A DNA stretch of 64,000 nucleotides, taken from assembly GCA_030252795.1 (NCBI GenBank), contig CP127080.1, forward strand, positions 352,536 through 416,535. The letters run 5' to 3'. This stretch comes from Porticoccaceae bacterium LTM1 (GTDB lineage: Bacteria; Pseudomonadota; Gammaproteobacteria; Pseudomonadales; Porticoccaceae). Position 1 is the first letter of the stretch. Each line of letters starts with the position of its first letter. Both the position numbers and the translations under genes were made by a program. Below, piece by piece: positions 28,679 to 38,896 of the stretch. Under the pieces are notes generated by a model. It was not told the origin of the DNA, made no database searches, and saw only the letters and a list, made by a program, of their open reading frames with translations.

Positions 28679-29272
28679 ATGACGGCACCAGTGGATTTTA
28701 TTCTCGCGTCGGGATCACCGCGGCGTCGGGAGCTTCTCGAACAGATTGGCGCTTGCTTTACCGTCGCCCCGGTCGATATTGCCGAACATCCCCTCAATTC
28801 AGAATCTCCTCGCGATTACGTGACTCGTCTGGCGCTTGAAAAGGCGCAGGCCGGGTATGTCCGCCAAAAAGAACCTCGTGTGCCGGTGTTGGGGTCTGAC
28901 ACGGCGGTGGTTTTAGGCGATCGAATTTATGGCAAGCCCGCGAATGAGGCTGAAGCTGTAGAGATATTGATGAGCTTGTCCGGCTGCAGTCACACCGTCA
29001 TGAGTGGGGTGGCAGTAGTAGATGGCGCACATCATTCGATATGCCTTGTGGAAACTGAAGTGCATTTTCGCGAACTAACAGAACAGCAGTGTCGCCAATA
29101 TTGGGCCACTGGCGAGCCCGCAGATAAGGCTGGCGGTTATGGTATTCAGGGGCTTGCAGCGGTATTTGTCGATCGTATCAGTGGCAGTTATTCCAACGTG
29201 GTAGGTTTGCCGCTGGCGGAAACGGCGGATTTATTGCGTAAGTTTGGAATTGAGGTATGGAAGGGAGTGTGA
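28679..29272 (+). CDS. maf: Maf-type nucleoside triphosphate pyrophosphatase (YhdE subgroup)
   Basis: About 197 residues. The signature FILASGSPRRRELLEQIG opens the protein and LGSDTAVVLGDRIYGKP holds the catalytic Asp74 and Lys87. The YhdE subgroup cleaves dTTP, UTP and modified pyrimidine triphosphates to monophosphates. It sits between mreD and rng, as in E. coli and Pseudomonas. Its stop is close to an inverted-repeat element. Confidence 0.95.
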   Translation: MTAPVDFILASGSPRRRELLEQIGACFTVAPVDIAEHPLNSESPRDYVTRLALEKAQAGYVRQKEPRVPVLGSDTAVVLGDRIYGKPANEAEAVEILMSLSGCSHTVMSGVAVVDGAHHSICLVETEVHFRELTEQQCRQYWATGEPADKAGGYGIQGLAAVFVDRISGSYSNVVGLPLAETADLLRKFGIEVWKGV

Positions 29273-29306
29273 GAGTGGCTGGAGTTTGTGAGCTTAATAG
29301 TGACGG

Positions 29307-29416
29307 GTCGCACGTCGCACGTCTGACGTCGCACGCTGCGGAGCTTTGCTCCGCGTGGTTGTCATTTCTGGTTGCGGAAGTTTTAAGCGTGCGACGTGCG
29401 ACGTGCGACGTGCGAC
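29307..29416. repeat. Inverted-repeat element with 7-bp-unit arms (copy 3)
   Basis: Left units GTCGCAC, GTCGCAC, GTCTGAC, GTCGCAC run 29307-29334; right units GTGCGAC x4 run 29389-29416. The arms enclose about 54 bases, including CGGAGCTTTGCTCCG. It lies between maf and rng, ending 58 bases before the rng start. Confidence 0.85.
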
Positions 29417-29474
29417 CTCTTACAGAACGCACCGATATCTCAATGCAACGCCACCACCTGGAGACCCTCCACCA

Positions 29475-30947
29475 ATGAGCGCAGAAATTCTCATCAATAT
29501 AACTCCCATGGAGACCCGGGTAGCCATGGTTGAAAATGGTGTGCTTCAGGAAGTCACCATCGAACGCACACTCAAGCGCGGTGTGGTGGGCAATATCTAT
29601 CGCGGAAAAGTGGTGCGGGCGATGCCTGGCATGCAGGCAGCCTTTGTGGATATCGGTTTGGAGAAAGCTGGCTTTATTCACGTTGACGATATTCACAAAC
29701 CGGAAGGCTGTGCAACGGATGATATCCGTCAACTGCTGCACGAAGGGCAGCCTGTAGTTGTTCAGGTGGCTAAGGATCCGTTAGGCACCAAGGGGGCTCG
29801 GCTGACCACACAATTGTCAGTATGCTCCAAGTACCTGGTGTATTTGCCTCAGGAAGATCACATCAGTATTTCCCAGCGCATTGAAAATGTTGAAGAACGT
29901 GAGCGGTTAAAAGCTGAATTGGCCGCAGTGCTGGAGCAGGAAAAAGACAATAGCGAAAATCTCGGTGCGCCCGGTGGCTATATTATTCGTACCGCCGCTG
30001 AAGGTGTGGCTGTAGATGAGTTGCGAAAAGATATCGGCTTCTTGCGTCGCCTTTGGCTGGATGTGAAGGAACGCGCCAACAATACCCCAATGGCCAGCAA
30101 CGTGTTTGAGGATCTTCCCCTTCACCTTCGCACCCTGCGGGAAATGACCCGCGACGGGGTGGAAAAAATTCGCGTCGATTCCCGCGAAGCATATGAAAGC
30201 ATGCTCTCATTTGCCAAAAAATATCATCCGGAGTTGATGGAACTGATTGAGCATTATCCCGGTGAGCGGCCACTGTTTTACCTCTATTCGGTAGAAGACG
30301 AAATTCAGAGAGCGCTGGAACGCAAGGTACAACTTAAGTCAGGCGGTTACCTGGTGATCGATCAAACCGAAGCGATGACTACGGTGGATGTAAATACCGG
30401 TGCATTTGTTGGTCATCGCAATCTTGAAGAGACCATTTTTAAAACCAATATGGAAGCCGCTACGGCCATTGCGCGGCAATTACGATTGCGTAACCTCGGC
30501 GGCATTATCATTCTCGACTTTATCGATATGGTGGAGAAGGAGCACCAGCGGCAAGTGCTGAGGATTCTGGAAAAGTCGCTGGAAAAAGACCGTGCAAAAA
30601 CCACCGTGCTGGGCACTTCTGATCTCGGCCTTGTGGAGATGACCCGCAAGCGCACCAGCGAAAGTCTCGAGCACATGCTGTGTGAACCCTGCAGTGTCTG
30701 CAACGGAAGTGGCACGATAAAATCTGCCGAGACAGTGTGCTACGAAATTCTGCGGGAAATTATTCGCGAAGCACGCGCTTATGAGTGTGAAAAGCTGCTG
30801 GTATTGGCGTCACCAATGGTGATTGACCGGCTGCTTGACGAAGACTCGGCCAATGTCGCAGACCTGGAAGAATTTATCGGCCGACCGATTCAGTTCCGTG
30901 TGGAAAACATGTACACCCAGGAACAGTACGACATTATTCCGGTTTAA
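29475..30947 (+). CDS. rng: Ribonuclease G
   Basis: About 490 residues. It is an endoribonuclease that matures the 5' end of 16S rRNA and decays some mRNAs. The S1 domain is at about residues 38-125 (GNIYRGKVVRAMPGMQAAFVDIG). Catalytic aspartates lie in TTVDVNTGAF and IIILDFIDMV, and CEPCSVCNGSG is the Zn-link. The length and lack of a long C-terminal tail separate it from RNase E. The ATG has GGAG about a dozen bases upstream; an upstream extension would run into the repeat element. A MITE has inserted just after its stop codon. Confidence 0.96.
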   Translation: MSAEILINITPMETRVAMVENGVLQEVTIERTLKRGVVGNIYRGKVVRAMPGMQAAFVDIGLEKAGFIHVDDIHKPEGCATDDIRQLLHEGQPVVVQVAKDPLGTKGARLTTQLSVCSKYLVYLPQEDHISISQRIENVEERERLKAELAAVLEQEKDNSENLGAPGGYIIRTAAEGVAVDELRKDIGFLRRLWLDVKERANNTPMASNVFEDLPLHLRTLREMTRDGVEKIRVDSREAYESMLSFAKKYHPELMELIEHYPGERPLFYLYSVEDEIQRALERKVQLKSGGYLVIDQTEAMTTVDVNTGAFVGHRNLEETIFKTNMEAATAIARQLRLRNLGGIIILDFIDMVEKEHQRQVLRILEKSLEKDRAKTTVLGTSDLGLVEMTRKRTSESLEHMLCEPCSVCNGSGTIKSAETVCYEILREIIREARAYECEKLLVLASPMVIDRLLDEDSANVADLEEFIGRPIQFRVENMYTQEQYDIIPV

Positions 30948-30951
30948 AGTT

Positions 30952-31138
30952 CAATGGCACTTAGTTAAGCCTGATGTTGCCTATTTACAGCGGTATCCGT
31001 CATTCCCGCGCAGGCGGGCGAGGTGCTACATGGACGTAGCGCTTACCGAACCAAGGGATGTAATCCATGCAGTTCGCCGCTCGAAACCAAATGGATCCCC
31101 GCCTACGCGAGGATGACGGGCTTAACTAAGTGCCATTG
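30952..31138. mobile_element. MITE-like element, 187 bp, with 20-bp perfect terminal repeats and 10-bp target duplication
   Basis: CAATGGCACTTAGTTAAGCC at 30952-30971 is the exact reverse complement of GGCTTAACTAAGTGCCATTG at 31119-31138. GTTTAAAGTT is present on both sides, at 30942-30951 and 31139-31148, as a target-site duplication. Inside are CCCGCG-family palindrome halves with GTCATTCCCGCG on the left and GGATGACGGG on the right. No ORF is present, so it needs a transposase from elsewhere. The duplicated target includes the rng stop codon. Confidence 0.8.
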
Positions 31139-31175
31139 GTTTAAAGTTAACAGGGCCTAGTAACAAGGTAGTTGT

Positions 31176-34100
31176 GTGATCGCATTAAAAGTACTGACCA
31201 AGTTGTCTCGCTGGCTGTGGCATACCGTTGCTGCAGTAGTGATTGGTTATGCGATTTTGGTGGTGCTTGGGCGATTACTGCTGCCTTCACTGGATAATTA
31301 TCGCGACGATATCAGTAGTTATTTGTCCGGGTTGCTGGAGATGGATGTGCAGGTGGAGCGTCTTTCCGGCACCTGGCCGAGATTGGCACCGATCCTCTCT
31401 GCCGACGGTGTTGAATTTAAGTTGAATGACAATTCCGACGGCGGCATAGCTGTCAGTCAAATCAGCGCCGAGCTGTCGCTGTTTGAATCAATCTGGGAGC
31501 GCGAGCCTATCTGGAAACAGCTTCACCTGGGCAAAGTGTCGCTGGTTCTTGAAGAAGACGCTAACGGCCAGTGGAGTATCGCCGGTGTGCCACTGGCTGA
31601 GGGTGGCGGGGGGTTTGATCCGCTGGGAGTGCTGCTGTACAGCAGCCTTATTCAAATTGACCAGATAAAACTCGCGCTTAATTTTTATTCTGGTACTTCA
31701 ATGCAATTTTCTGCCAACGACATCAAGGCGGAAAACAACAGTGATTTCCACCGCGTAGTTGCCTCCCTTAAGGATTCTCAGGGTGTCCAGTTGGCGCGTT
31801 TAGTGTTTGAGGCAACCGGTGACCACAACGTCCCTGACAGCTTTGATGCCAAAGGTTATCTCAAACTGAATCGCATCAATATTGGGGGTGGTATTAACGC
31901 TGTGGCGCGGCAGTGGTTTCCAAAGCAGATAGAAACGATTGGCAAGCAGCAAACCCAACTCAATTCCGAACTCTGGTTTGATGTAAAAGCAAATGGACAG
32001 GCGACACTGGTCGGCAAGTTAAGCGCGGATACTATTCCGCTGGCCTGGGCTAGTGACTTACCGCCGCTGACCGACCTGAGTGCCAAATTCACTGGTTGGT
32101 ATCATCCGGGTACCGATTGGGGGCTGACTTTACAGGGGCTCGATTTTGGCTGGGGGGACTATCCGGTAAAACCACTGGATATTCGTTTTGGCCAGCGTGT
32201 GGGCGCACGTTGGGGTGAGTTTGGGCTGGATGTAAATCACATCAACCTGGGCGTAGCCAGTGAGCTGTTAAAGCAGACCGGATTATTACCAGAGAAAGCA
32301 CTGGAAATGGCGCAAGCCATGAATCCTCGCGGCACAGCCGAACGTGTAAGTGTTGATTTTTCCCAACAGCCTGATCGTCCACCAATTCTGGTGCGCGCTC
32401 ATTTACAGGATGTAGGCATTGATCCATGGCGCGGTGTGCCGGGAGCAGAAGGGCTGGACGGTTATCTGGAAATGTCCGGCGACAACGGCCTGTTCGTGAT
32501 GGATGCAACTGACTTCAGTGTCGATTTTGATTCCTTGTACGATCACCGCTTTGAGGTCGGCAAGGGAAAAGGCACTGTGCAATGGGAGTGGCAGCGTGAG
32601 CGAAGTGAAATTCGCCTGGCCACCAGCGAAATGAACTTCAGCCTGGAGCCGGGTGATATTCACGCCCAGTTGATGTTGGAATTGCCACTTTCCCGACCTG
32701 ATGACGCACCGCAAATGATGCTGCAATTGGGCGCACGTAATGTACATTCCCGCTACCGCAGCCACTACACGCCGGAATTACTGAGTGACAATTTACGCGC
32801 ATGGCTGGATCAGGCTGTGGGTGATAGCAACGTCGACAGTTTGGGCGTTATTTTTCGAGGCTCGTTGCGCAAAGGGGATCAAGAGAATCGTACTGTGCAA
32901 CTCTTTGCCGATGTAAGCAGCGGTGAGTTGACATTCCTGTCCGACTGGCCGGTACTCAGTGAATATACTGGGACCATGGTAGTTGATGATTACAGTCTAT
33001 ACAGCTCGGTTAGCAAGGGGAATATTGGCGGATTACCGGTATCCGGTTCCGTCACATACAAGGATCAGCGCCTGAATATTAAGGCTAACAGCGCCAGTGA
33101 TATCGCAACAACTCGCAAGGCCCTGCAAGTCAGTCCATTGAACAGTTACCTGGCTGGCTTTGAACAGTGGCAAGCAAGTGGCGACATAAACGGTGAACTC
33201 AATATGGAGTTCATACTGGATGGAAATAAGGATACGAACCATTACCAGGTTTCAGGGAAAATCTCTGATGTTCGACTGTTTCGGGAGCAATTAGGTGTAG
33301 AGTTCACACGCATCAGGTCGGATTTTTTGGTAAACGAAAATGGAATTCATATTCCCGATGCACATGGCTTGTTATGGGGCGCGCCAATCAACCTCTCGTT
33401 TACCAGCGATAAAAACAATTTCAAACTGGATGCAAATGGCGAAGTGGATGTAGAAAAAATCCACCAGCATTACCAATTGCAAAATAGTGTACTGCTCAGT
33501 GGTCGCACTCGATTGTCTGGCAGTTTGAAAAAGGATCCCGAAACCAGTGAATTGGTTGGCACATTAAACAGTGATCTGGAAGGGTTGGCTATTCAGTTGC
33601 CCGCACCGTTTGGAAAGACCACTCAACAAAAACGCAGCCTGATTGCAGATATTCGCTTTAAGGACAATCTACAACTCGAGGCCAAACTGGAAGGTGGGCT
33701 GAGAGCGGGAGCCAAATGGATAGAAGGTAAGCTGAGCGGTGGTTATCTCGGTATAAATCGTTCTGATCTGACATTGCCGAATGGCAATTACCTGCAGATT
33801 GCCGCCGATATCAAAACGATAGATATCAAAGACTGGCAAGCTGAACTCAACAAAGCGTTAAAAACAGCCAAGCTGTCTGCCCAGTCCATTGATAGTTTCC
33901 CAGTGCATTTTGACGCCAGGGTTGGTGAGCTGATTTATTCCGATTGGCAGGTTCGTAAAGCACACCTCAAGGGCAGTTTTGAAGAGGGGCAAGTGGCTTT
34001 GTCGATTAATTCGGATCAGGTAGCTGGTACTGCGAGAATTCCACTCGACAGCAACCAATCGGTGGTTGTCGAGCTGGATGATTTGCGACTGCCAGAATTA

Positions 34101-35078
34101 AAAGAAAATGATGGATCCGAAACTGCCGATAATAAATTAGAGGATTTTGACCCACGGACATTACGGGCCATGGAAATAGCGGTTAACCACCTGTTTGTCG
34201 GTGATCGCGAACTCGGCGATGTCAGTTTTAAACTCAACCCTACGGGTACTGGATTAAAAGTCAGCAATATTGATGCAACCCTTTTCGGGCTGGATATAGG
34301 TGGTGAAGGTACTGACACGGAGATGGAATGGGTTCATGAGGCAGCGTTTCCTCGCACTCGCTTCAATGGACTTTTGCAAACTGATAATTTGGCCGCCGTG
34401 CTGGATAATCTGGGAGTTGGCGCCGTATTGGGAAGTGAAAACGCAGTATTTCGCAGTCGGTTGTTATGGCCTGGCGCACCCTGGAAAATCAGTCCAAAGA
34501 ACCTCTATGGCCAGATCAGTTTCGCCATGGAAGAGGGCAGTTTTTATCAGGATACAAACGCGCCGACCAACGCCTTTATTCGCGTGGTCAGCTTGTTCAA
34601 TTTTGAAACCTGGCTGCGCCGCCTTAAGTTTGATTTCAGCGATCTTTACAGTAAAGGCATCAGCTACGACACCATCAAGGGAAGCCTCTGGTTCGATGAA
34701 GGGCTTTTGTCGATTCGCGAACCTCTGGTTGCGGAGCTCCCGTCCGGTACCATGCAGATGCAAGGTGATATTGATCTGAATAACGAAAATATAGATGCGC
34801 GTATCGTTGCCACACTGCCGGTTGGCACCAACCTGCCGTGGATGGCGGCACTCGCTATCAACCTGCCAGCGGCAGCGGGTGTTTGGCTGGTGAGTAAAGT
34901 ATTCGACAAGCAACTCGACAGCCTCTCCAGCATCAGTTATCGGGTTAAAGGCTCCTGGGATGAGCCGGAAGTCAGTGTCGAAAAAGTATTTCAGGACCCT
35001 AACCGCTCCGAGAAAAAAGCCGCCGAGAAAAAGGCTCGTAAAGCGGCCCAGCAATCCGACAGCAAAGGTGAAAAGTAA
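31176..35078 (+). CDS. yhdP: YhdP family AsmA-like envelope protein
   Basis: About 1300 residues. One N-terminal TM helix (TVAAVVIGYAILVVLGRLLLPSL) anchors a very long, beta-rich periplasmic part with AsmA-like ends; a conserved C-terminal segment has IDLNNENIDARIVATLP and AALAINLPAAAGVWLVSKVF. YhdP is one of the AsmA-like proteins thought to bridge the periplasm and move phospholipid to the outer membrane. A basic, lysine-rich tail follows. The GTG start has AAGGTAG upstream. It overlaps nit by one base (TAATG), so they form one unit. Confidence 0.93.
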   Translation: MIALKVLTKLSRWLWHTVAAVVIGYAILVVLGRLLLPSLDNYRDDISSYLSGLLEMDVQVERLSGTWPRLAPILSADGVEFKLNDNSDGGIAVSQISAELSLFESIWEREPIWKQLHLGKVSLVLEEDANGQWSIAGVPLAEGGGGFDPLGVLLYSSLIQIDQIKLALNFYSGTSMQFSANDIKAENNSDFHRVVASLKDSQGVQLARLVFEATGDHNVPDSFDAKGYLKLNRINIGGGINAVARQWFPKQIETIGKQQTQLNSELWFDVKANGQATLVGKLSADTIPLAWASDLPPLTDLSAKFTGWYHPGTDWGLTLQGLDFGWGDYPVKPLDIRFGQRVGARWGEFGLDVNHINLGVASELLKQTGLLPEKALEMAQAMNPRGTAERVSVDFSQQPDRPPILVRAHLQDVGIDPWRGVPGAEGLDGYLEMSGDNGLFVMDATDFSVDFDSLYDHRFEVGKGKGTVQWEWQRERSEIRLATSEMNFSLEPGDIHAQLMLELPLSRPDDAPQMMLQLGARNVHSRYRSHYTPELLSDNLRAWLDQAVGDSNVDSLGVIFRGSLRKGDQENRTVQLFADVSSGELTFLSDWPVLSEYTGTMVVDDYSLYSSVSKGNIGGLPVSGSVTYKDQRLNIKANSASDIATTRKALQVSPLNSYLAGFEQWQASGDINGELNMEFILDGNKDTNHYQVSGKISDVRLFREQLGVEFTRIRSDFLVNENGIHIPDAHGLLWGAPINLSFTSDKNNFKLDANGEVDVEKIHQHYQLQNSVLLSGRTRLSGSLKKDPETSELVGTLNSDLEGLAIQLPAPFGKTTQQKRSLIADIRFKDNLQLEAKLEGGLRAGAKWIEGKLSGGYLGINRSDLTLPNGNYLQIAADIKTIDIKDWQAELNKALKTAKLSAQSIDSFPVHFDARVGELIYSDWQVRKAHLKGSFEEGQVALSINSDQVAGTARIPLDSNQSVVVELDDLRLPELKENDGSETADNKLEDFDPRTLRAMEIAVNHLFVGDRELGDVSFKLNPTGTGLKVSNIDATLFGLDIGGEGTDTEMEWVHEAAFPRTRFNGLLQTDNLAAVLDNLGVGAVLGSENAVFRSRLLWPGAPWKISPKNLYGQISFAMEEGSFYQDTNAPTNAFIRVVSLFNFETWLRRLKFDFSDLYSKGISYDTIKGSLWFDEGLLSIREPLVAELPSGTMQMQGDIDLNNENIDARIVATLPVGTNLPWMAALAINLPAAAGVWLVSKVFDKQLDSLSSISYRVKGSWDEPEVSVEKVFQDPNRSEKKAAEKKARKAAQQSDSKGEK

Positions 35079-35890
35079 TGACTGTTACCGTCGCCGCCGT
35101 ACAGATGTGCAGTGGAAAACAGCTGGAAGAGAACCTGCAGCGCGCCGCACAATTGGTGGCTGAAGCCGTAGAACAAGGTGCCAGGTTAGTGGTGCTTCCG
35201 GAAAATTTTGCCTATTACGGCAGTAAAAACTTGCAGGAAATAGCTCAACAGGAACGTACCCCTCACGGCCCGGCAAGGCAGTTCATGGCAGAATTGGCGG
35301 CGAGCCAGGGCGTCTGGTTAGTGGGTGGAACCATACCGGTGGCGGATGCGGATTTCCAAAAAGGCTTCGCCAGCTGCTTTGTTTATGACGATACAGGTGA
35401 AGAGGTTGCTCGCTACAACAAAATTCACCTGTTCGACGTGGATGTAGGTGACACCCACAATCGTTACCGAGAGTCCGACGACTATATGCATGGTGCCAAA
35501 CCAGTGGTGCTCGAAACCCCATTCGGTAAAATTGGTTTGTCTGTCTGCTACGACCTGCGCTTTGCTGAGTTGTATCGCGAATTGGCTGAGCGTGGTGCGG
35601 AAATTATCGTAGTTCCATCAGCGTTCACTGCCACCACAGGTGAAGCCCATTGGCAGTTGCTGTTACGAGCCCGTGCAGTGGAAAACCAGTGTTTTGTCAT
35701 CGGTGCCAATATGGGAGAGCGTGATCATCCTCGCAAACCCACTTGGGGAGAATCGATGATTGTTCATCCCTGGGGCAAAGTCCTGAACGCTCTGGAGGGT
35801 GGTGAAGGTGTAGTTTGTGCGGAAATCGACCTCGCTGAAATCGCCCACCTCAAATCCCGCATGCCGATCGCCAGCCATCGCCGGCTTTAA
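35078..35890 (+). CDS. Carbon-nitrogen hydrolase, Nit family (deaminated glutathione amidase-like)
   Basis: About 270 residues. The Glu-Lys-Cys triad is readable: Glu42 in VLPENFAYYG, Lys115 in RYNKIHLFDVD, Cys157 in LSVCYDLRFAELY. The KIHLFDVDVGD motif and RARAVENQCFVIGANMG match the Nit1/NitA group, which repairs deaminated glutathione by removing the amide. It is usually followed by tldD in Pseudomonas-type genomes; here a molybdenum hydroxylase follows. Confidence 0.9.
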   Translation: MTVTVAAVQMCSGKQLEENLQRAAQLVAEAVEQGARLVVLPENFAYYGSKNLQEIAQQERTPHGPARQFMAELAASQGVWLVGGTIPVADADFQKGFASCFVYDDTGEEVARYNKIHLFDVDVGDTHNRYRESDDYMHGAKPVVLETPFGKIGLSVCYDLRFAELYRELAERGAEIIVVPSAFTATTGEAHWQLLLRARAVENQCFVIGANMGERDHPRKPTWGESMIVHPWGKVLNALEGGEGVVCAEIDLAEIAHLKSRMPIASHRRL

Positions 35891-36005
35891 CCATCTCGTT
35901 ACAGCCGGTTGTCGATAGTTACCGTTTGCCAGTCGTTGAGGATGGCAAAGAGTGTCTATACTTTTGAGTCATTCGTACGACAAAACAGGGCGCAAGGAGA
36001 GGAGC

Positions 36006-36464
36006 ATGGCGGTAGAGCTAAATATTAATGGTCAGGTTAAAACCCTGGAGGTGTCCCCGGATACTCCATTACTCTGGGTGATCCGCGATCACCTCAATAT
36101 GACCGGCACCAAATTCGGTTGTGGTATGTCGTTGTGCGGAGCTTGCACCGTGCAGATGAATGGCCAGGCGATTCGATCCTGCACCATGCCGGTGTCGGCA
36201 GCTCAGGGACAGGCCATCACCACTATTGAGGGGGTAGAGAGCAAGGCTGCCAAAGCGGTGCAGCAAGCTTGGGAGGAGCATGCGGTACCCCAGTGCGGTT
36301 ACTGCCAGTCCGGTCAGATTATGTCCGCCTCTGCGCTGTTGCAAAGCAACCCCAATCCCAGCGATGACGAAATCGACAGTGCCATGTCCGGCAATATCTG
36401 TCGCTGTGCTACCTACATGCGTATCAAAACCGCCATCAAAGATGCCGCCAAAAAACTGGGTTAG
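36006..36464 (+). CDS. 2Fe-2S subunit of a molybdenum hydroxylase (IorA/AOX-like)
   Basis: About 152 residues. A plant-type ferredoxin cluster is bound by Cys39, Cys44, Cys47 and Cys59 (FGCGMSLCGACTVQ), and the second cluster by Cys97, Cys100, Cys132 and Cys134 (QCGYCQSGQ, NICRCATY). This is the small electron-transfer subunit of two-subunit enzymes such as isoquinoline 1-oxidoreductase or aldehyde oxidase. Ribosome binding site GGAGAGGAG. The Mo subunit follows after nine bases. Confidence 0.94.
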   Translation: MAVELNINGQVKTLEVSPDTPLLWVIRDHLNMTGTKFGCGMSLCGACTVQMNGQAIRSCTMPVSAAQGQAITTIEGVESKAAKAVQQAWEEHAVPQCGYCQSGQIMSASALLQSNPNPSDDEIDSAMSGNICRCATYMRIKTAIKDAAKKLG

Positions 36465-36473
36465 GAGAGAGTC

Positions 36474-38642
36474 ATGAGCGAAGTAATGCAAACCATCAGC
36501 CGTCGCAGTTTTTTGAAGCTCTCATCCACCGCTGGTGCCGGATTGGCACTGGGGGTGCACCTGTCACTCAGTGGCTGTTCGGAAAACAAGGAGCCGAGCA
36601 AGGTCACCCCTGAAGGCACCGAGTTTTCCGCCAATGCTTTTGTGCGCATCGACCCTGACAACACCGTTCATTTGGTAATGAAACATTTCGAAATGGGGCA
36701 GGGCACCTTTACCGGCCTTGCAACCCTGATTGCCGAAGAGCTGGATGCCAGCTGGGACCAAGTGGTGTGTGAAAGCGCCCCGGCCGATGGCACACGCTAC
36801 AACAACCTGAGCTGGGGGCCTGTCCAAGGTACCGGTGGCAGCTCGGCAATGAACAACGCCTTTATGCAAATGCGTCGTGCCGGAGCGGCTGCTCGAAAAA
36901 TGATGGTAGACGCCGCTGCTGGCCATTGGGGGGTGCCCGCCGAAGAGATTGCAGTGACCAACGGTGTTGTCAGTCACACCGGTTCTGGCAACAAGGCCAC
37001 CTTTGGTGAGCTGACCGGGCTGGCAGCACTGATGCCGGTACCCGGCGATGACAGCCTCACCCTCAAACAGCCGGAAGACTTCAAACTGATAGGCACCAAA
37101 CTGCCGCGAAAAGATAAGGGCAAGACCGATGGGACGGCCAAGTTCACTCAGGACGTTCAATTACCGGGCATGCTGACAGCAGTCGTTGCTCATCCACCCA
37201 AATTCGGTGCAACGGTTAAAAGCGTCGACGGCAGCCAGGCACGTTCGATGGCTGGTGTGACTGATGTCGTGACCATCTCTTCCGGTGTGGCTGTGGTAGC
37301 CAGCGATTACTGGACTGCTAAATCAGCGCGCGATGCCTTAAAGATTGATTGGGACGAGAGCAACGCATTTACCCAGAGTTCAGATGAGATCATGGCCAGC
37401 TATCGCGCCATGGCGGACAAAAACGGTGAAGTAGGCCGTTCCGATGGTGACGCCAAAAAGGCGCTTAAGCAGGCAGAGGAAGTCATCGAAAGCAGTTACG
37501 AATTTCCCTATCTAGCCCATGCCGCCATGGAGCCGATGAACTGTGTCGCTCAGGTAACCGATGAGGGTTGCGAGCTGTGGAATGCTGATCAGATTCCTAC
37601 CCTCGACCAGGGGGGCATCGCCGTGATGCTGGGCATTCAGCCGGACAAGGTGAAAATAAACACTTTATACGCCGGTGGCAGCTTTGGTCGCCGCGCCAAC
37701 CCCAAGTCTGATTATGTATTGGAAGCGGTGGAAATTGCCCGCAGCCAAAAAGGCACGCCAGTGAAAATGGTTTGGTCGCGGGAAGATGATACTCGCGCGG
37801 GGTATTTCCGGCCGATGTACTTCCACAAAATTCGTGGGGCACTGGATGACAAAGGCATGCCGTTGGCTTGGTACCAGACCGTTGTCGGCCAGCCAGTACT
37901 CAAGGGGACTCCGTTCCATCAGGGGGGCATTGACCAGACATCGGTAGAGGGAGCATCAACCCTGCCTTACCAGATGCCGAATCTGCAGGTCGAATTACAC
38001 ACTGTCACGCTGCCAGTGACAGTGCAGTGGTGGCGATCAGTGGGCCATACCCACACCGCTTACAGTACAGAAACATTTATCGACGAGCTTGCTGCAAAAG
38101 CCGGGCGAGACCCGGTGGAGTATCGTAGCGAATTGCTGCAAAACCACCCGCGTCACCTTGGTGTACTGAAATTGGCTGCGGAAAAAGCCGATTGGGGTAA
38201 GCCACTGCCAAAGGGGTGGGGACGTGGCATTGCCGTGCATGAATCCTTTAAATCCTTCGTGGCCCAGGTCGCCGAAGTATCAGTAGACGACAGCGGTAAC
38301 TATCGTGTTGAACGTGTCGTGTGCGCAGTTGATTGCGGTGTTGCAATTAATCCTGACGTAATTGCTGCGCAGATGGAGGGTGGAATTGGCTACGGCCTGT
38401 CACCGGTTATGGTAAGTGAAATCACACTGGATAAAGGCCAGGTAGCCCAATCCAACTTCCACGATTACCAAGTGCTGCGTTTTAACCAGATGCCAAAAGT
38501 TGAAGTGCATATAGTGCCCTCCACCGAGCCACCAACCGGTGTCGGTGAGCCGGGTACACCGCCCATTGCGCCGGCAGTGGCTAATGCACTCAGTGCGGTA
38601 ACCGGAAAGCGCTATTACAAGTTGCCAATTACTAAAGCGTAA
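36474..38642 (+). CDS. Molybdopterin-binding subunit of aldehyde oxidase/IorB-type enzyme
   Basis: About 722 residues. A Tat signal [15 protein letters not shown] with a lipobox-like LSGCS shows export to the periplasm, which the small subunit, lacking a signal, can share by piggy-back. The fold is the xanthine dehydrogenase/CO dehydrogenase large subunit, with [32 protein letters not shown], and [18 protein letters not shown] containing the conserved catalytic Glu. The lack of an FAD subunit points to a cytochrome or quinone as electron acceptor. Substrate unknown: an aldehyde or N-heterocycle. Confidence 0.92.
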   Translation: MSEVMQTISRRSFLKLSSTAGAGLALGVHLSLSGCSENKEPSKVTPEGTEFSANAFVRIDPDNTVHLVMKHFEMGQGTFTGLATLIAEELDASWDQVVCESAPADGTRYNNLSWGPVQGTGGSSAMNNAFMQMRRAGAAARKMMVDAAAGHWGVPAEEIAVTNGVVSHTGSGNKATFGELTGLAALMPVPGDDSLTLKQPEDFKLIGTKLPRKDKGKTDGTAKFTQDVQLPGMLTAVVAHPPKFGATVKSVDGSQARSMAGVTDVVTISSGVAVVASDYWTAKSARDALKIDWDESNAFTQSSDEIMASYRAMADKNGEVGRSDGDAKKALKQAEEVIESSYEFPYLAHAAMEPMNCVAQVTDEGCELWNADQIPTLDQGGIAVMLGIQPDKVKINTLYAGGSFGRRANPKSDYVLEAVEIARSQKGTPVKMVWSREDDTRAGYFRPMYFHKIRGALDDKGMPLAWYQTVVGQPVLKGTPFHQGGIDQTSVEGASTLPYQMPNLQVELHTVTLPVTVQWWRSVGHTHTAYSTETFIDELAAKAGRDPVEYRSELLQNHPRHLGVLKLAAEKADWGKPLPKGWGRGIAVHESFKSFVAQVAEVSVDDSGNYRVERVVCAVDCGVAINPDVIAAQMEGGIGYGLSPVMVSEITLDKGQVAQSNFHDYQVLRFNQMPKVEVHIVPSTEPPTGVGEPGTPPIAPAVANALSAVTGKRYYKLPITKA

Positions 38643-38738
38643 GGGAGTCAGGAATAACAACAATGTGTAGAAAAAGCCGGACTTAATTAGTGTGAACAGG
38701 CCCTAGTAAGGCGAATTGTTCAACGTTAACAGGAACTT

Positions 38739-38812
38739 GTCATCCCCGCGCAGGCGGGGATCCATTTTAAAGTGCTGGTCTTGATGGATTCCCGCCTCCG
38801 CGGGAATGACGG
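38739..38812. repeat. REP-like palindromic repeat, CCCGCG family (copy 3)
   Basis: GTCATCCCCGCGCAGGCGGG opens and CGCGGGAATGAC closes a 74-bp inverted repeat whose halves are themselves palindromic. It sits in the 254-base gap before xdhC. No flanking target duplication is evident. Confidence 0.82.
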
Positions 38813-38896
38813 AGTTTGTTAAGTGAATCGCAATGCCGATTGATCCAAGCTATCTCTTGGCGCACTATTCAATAAATCAAATTTCTGACGTTTTGT

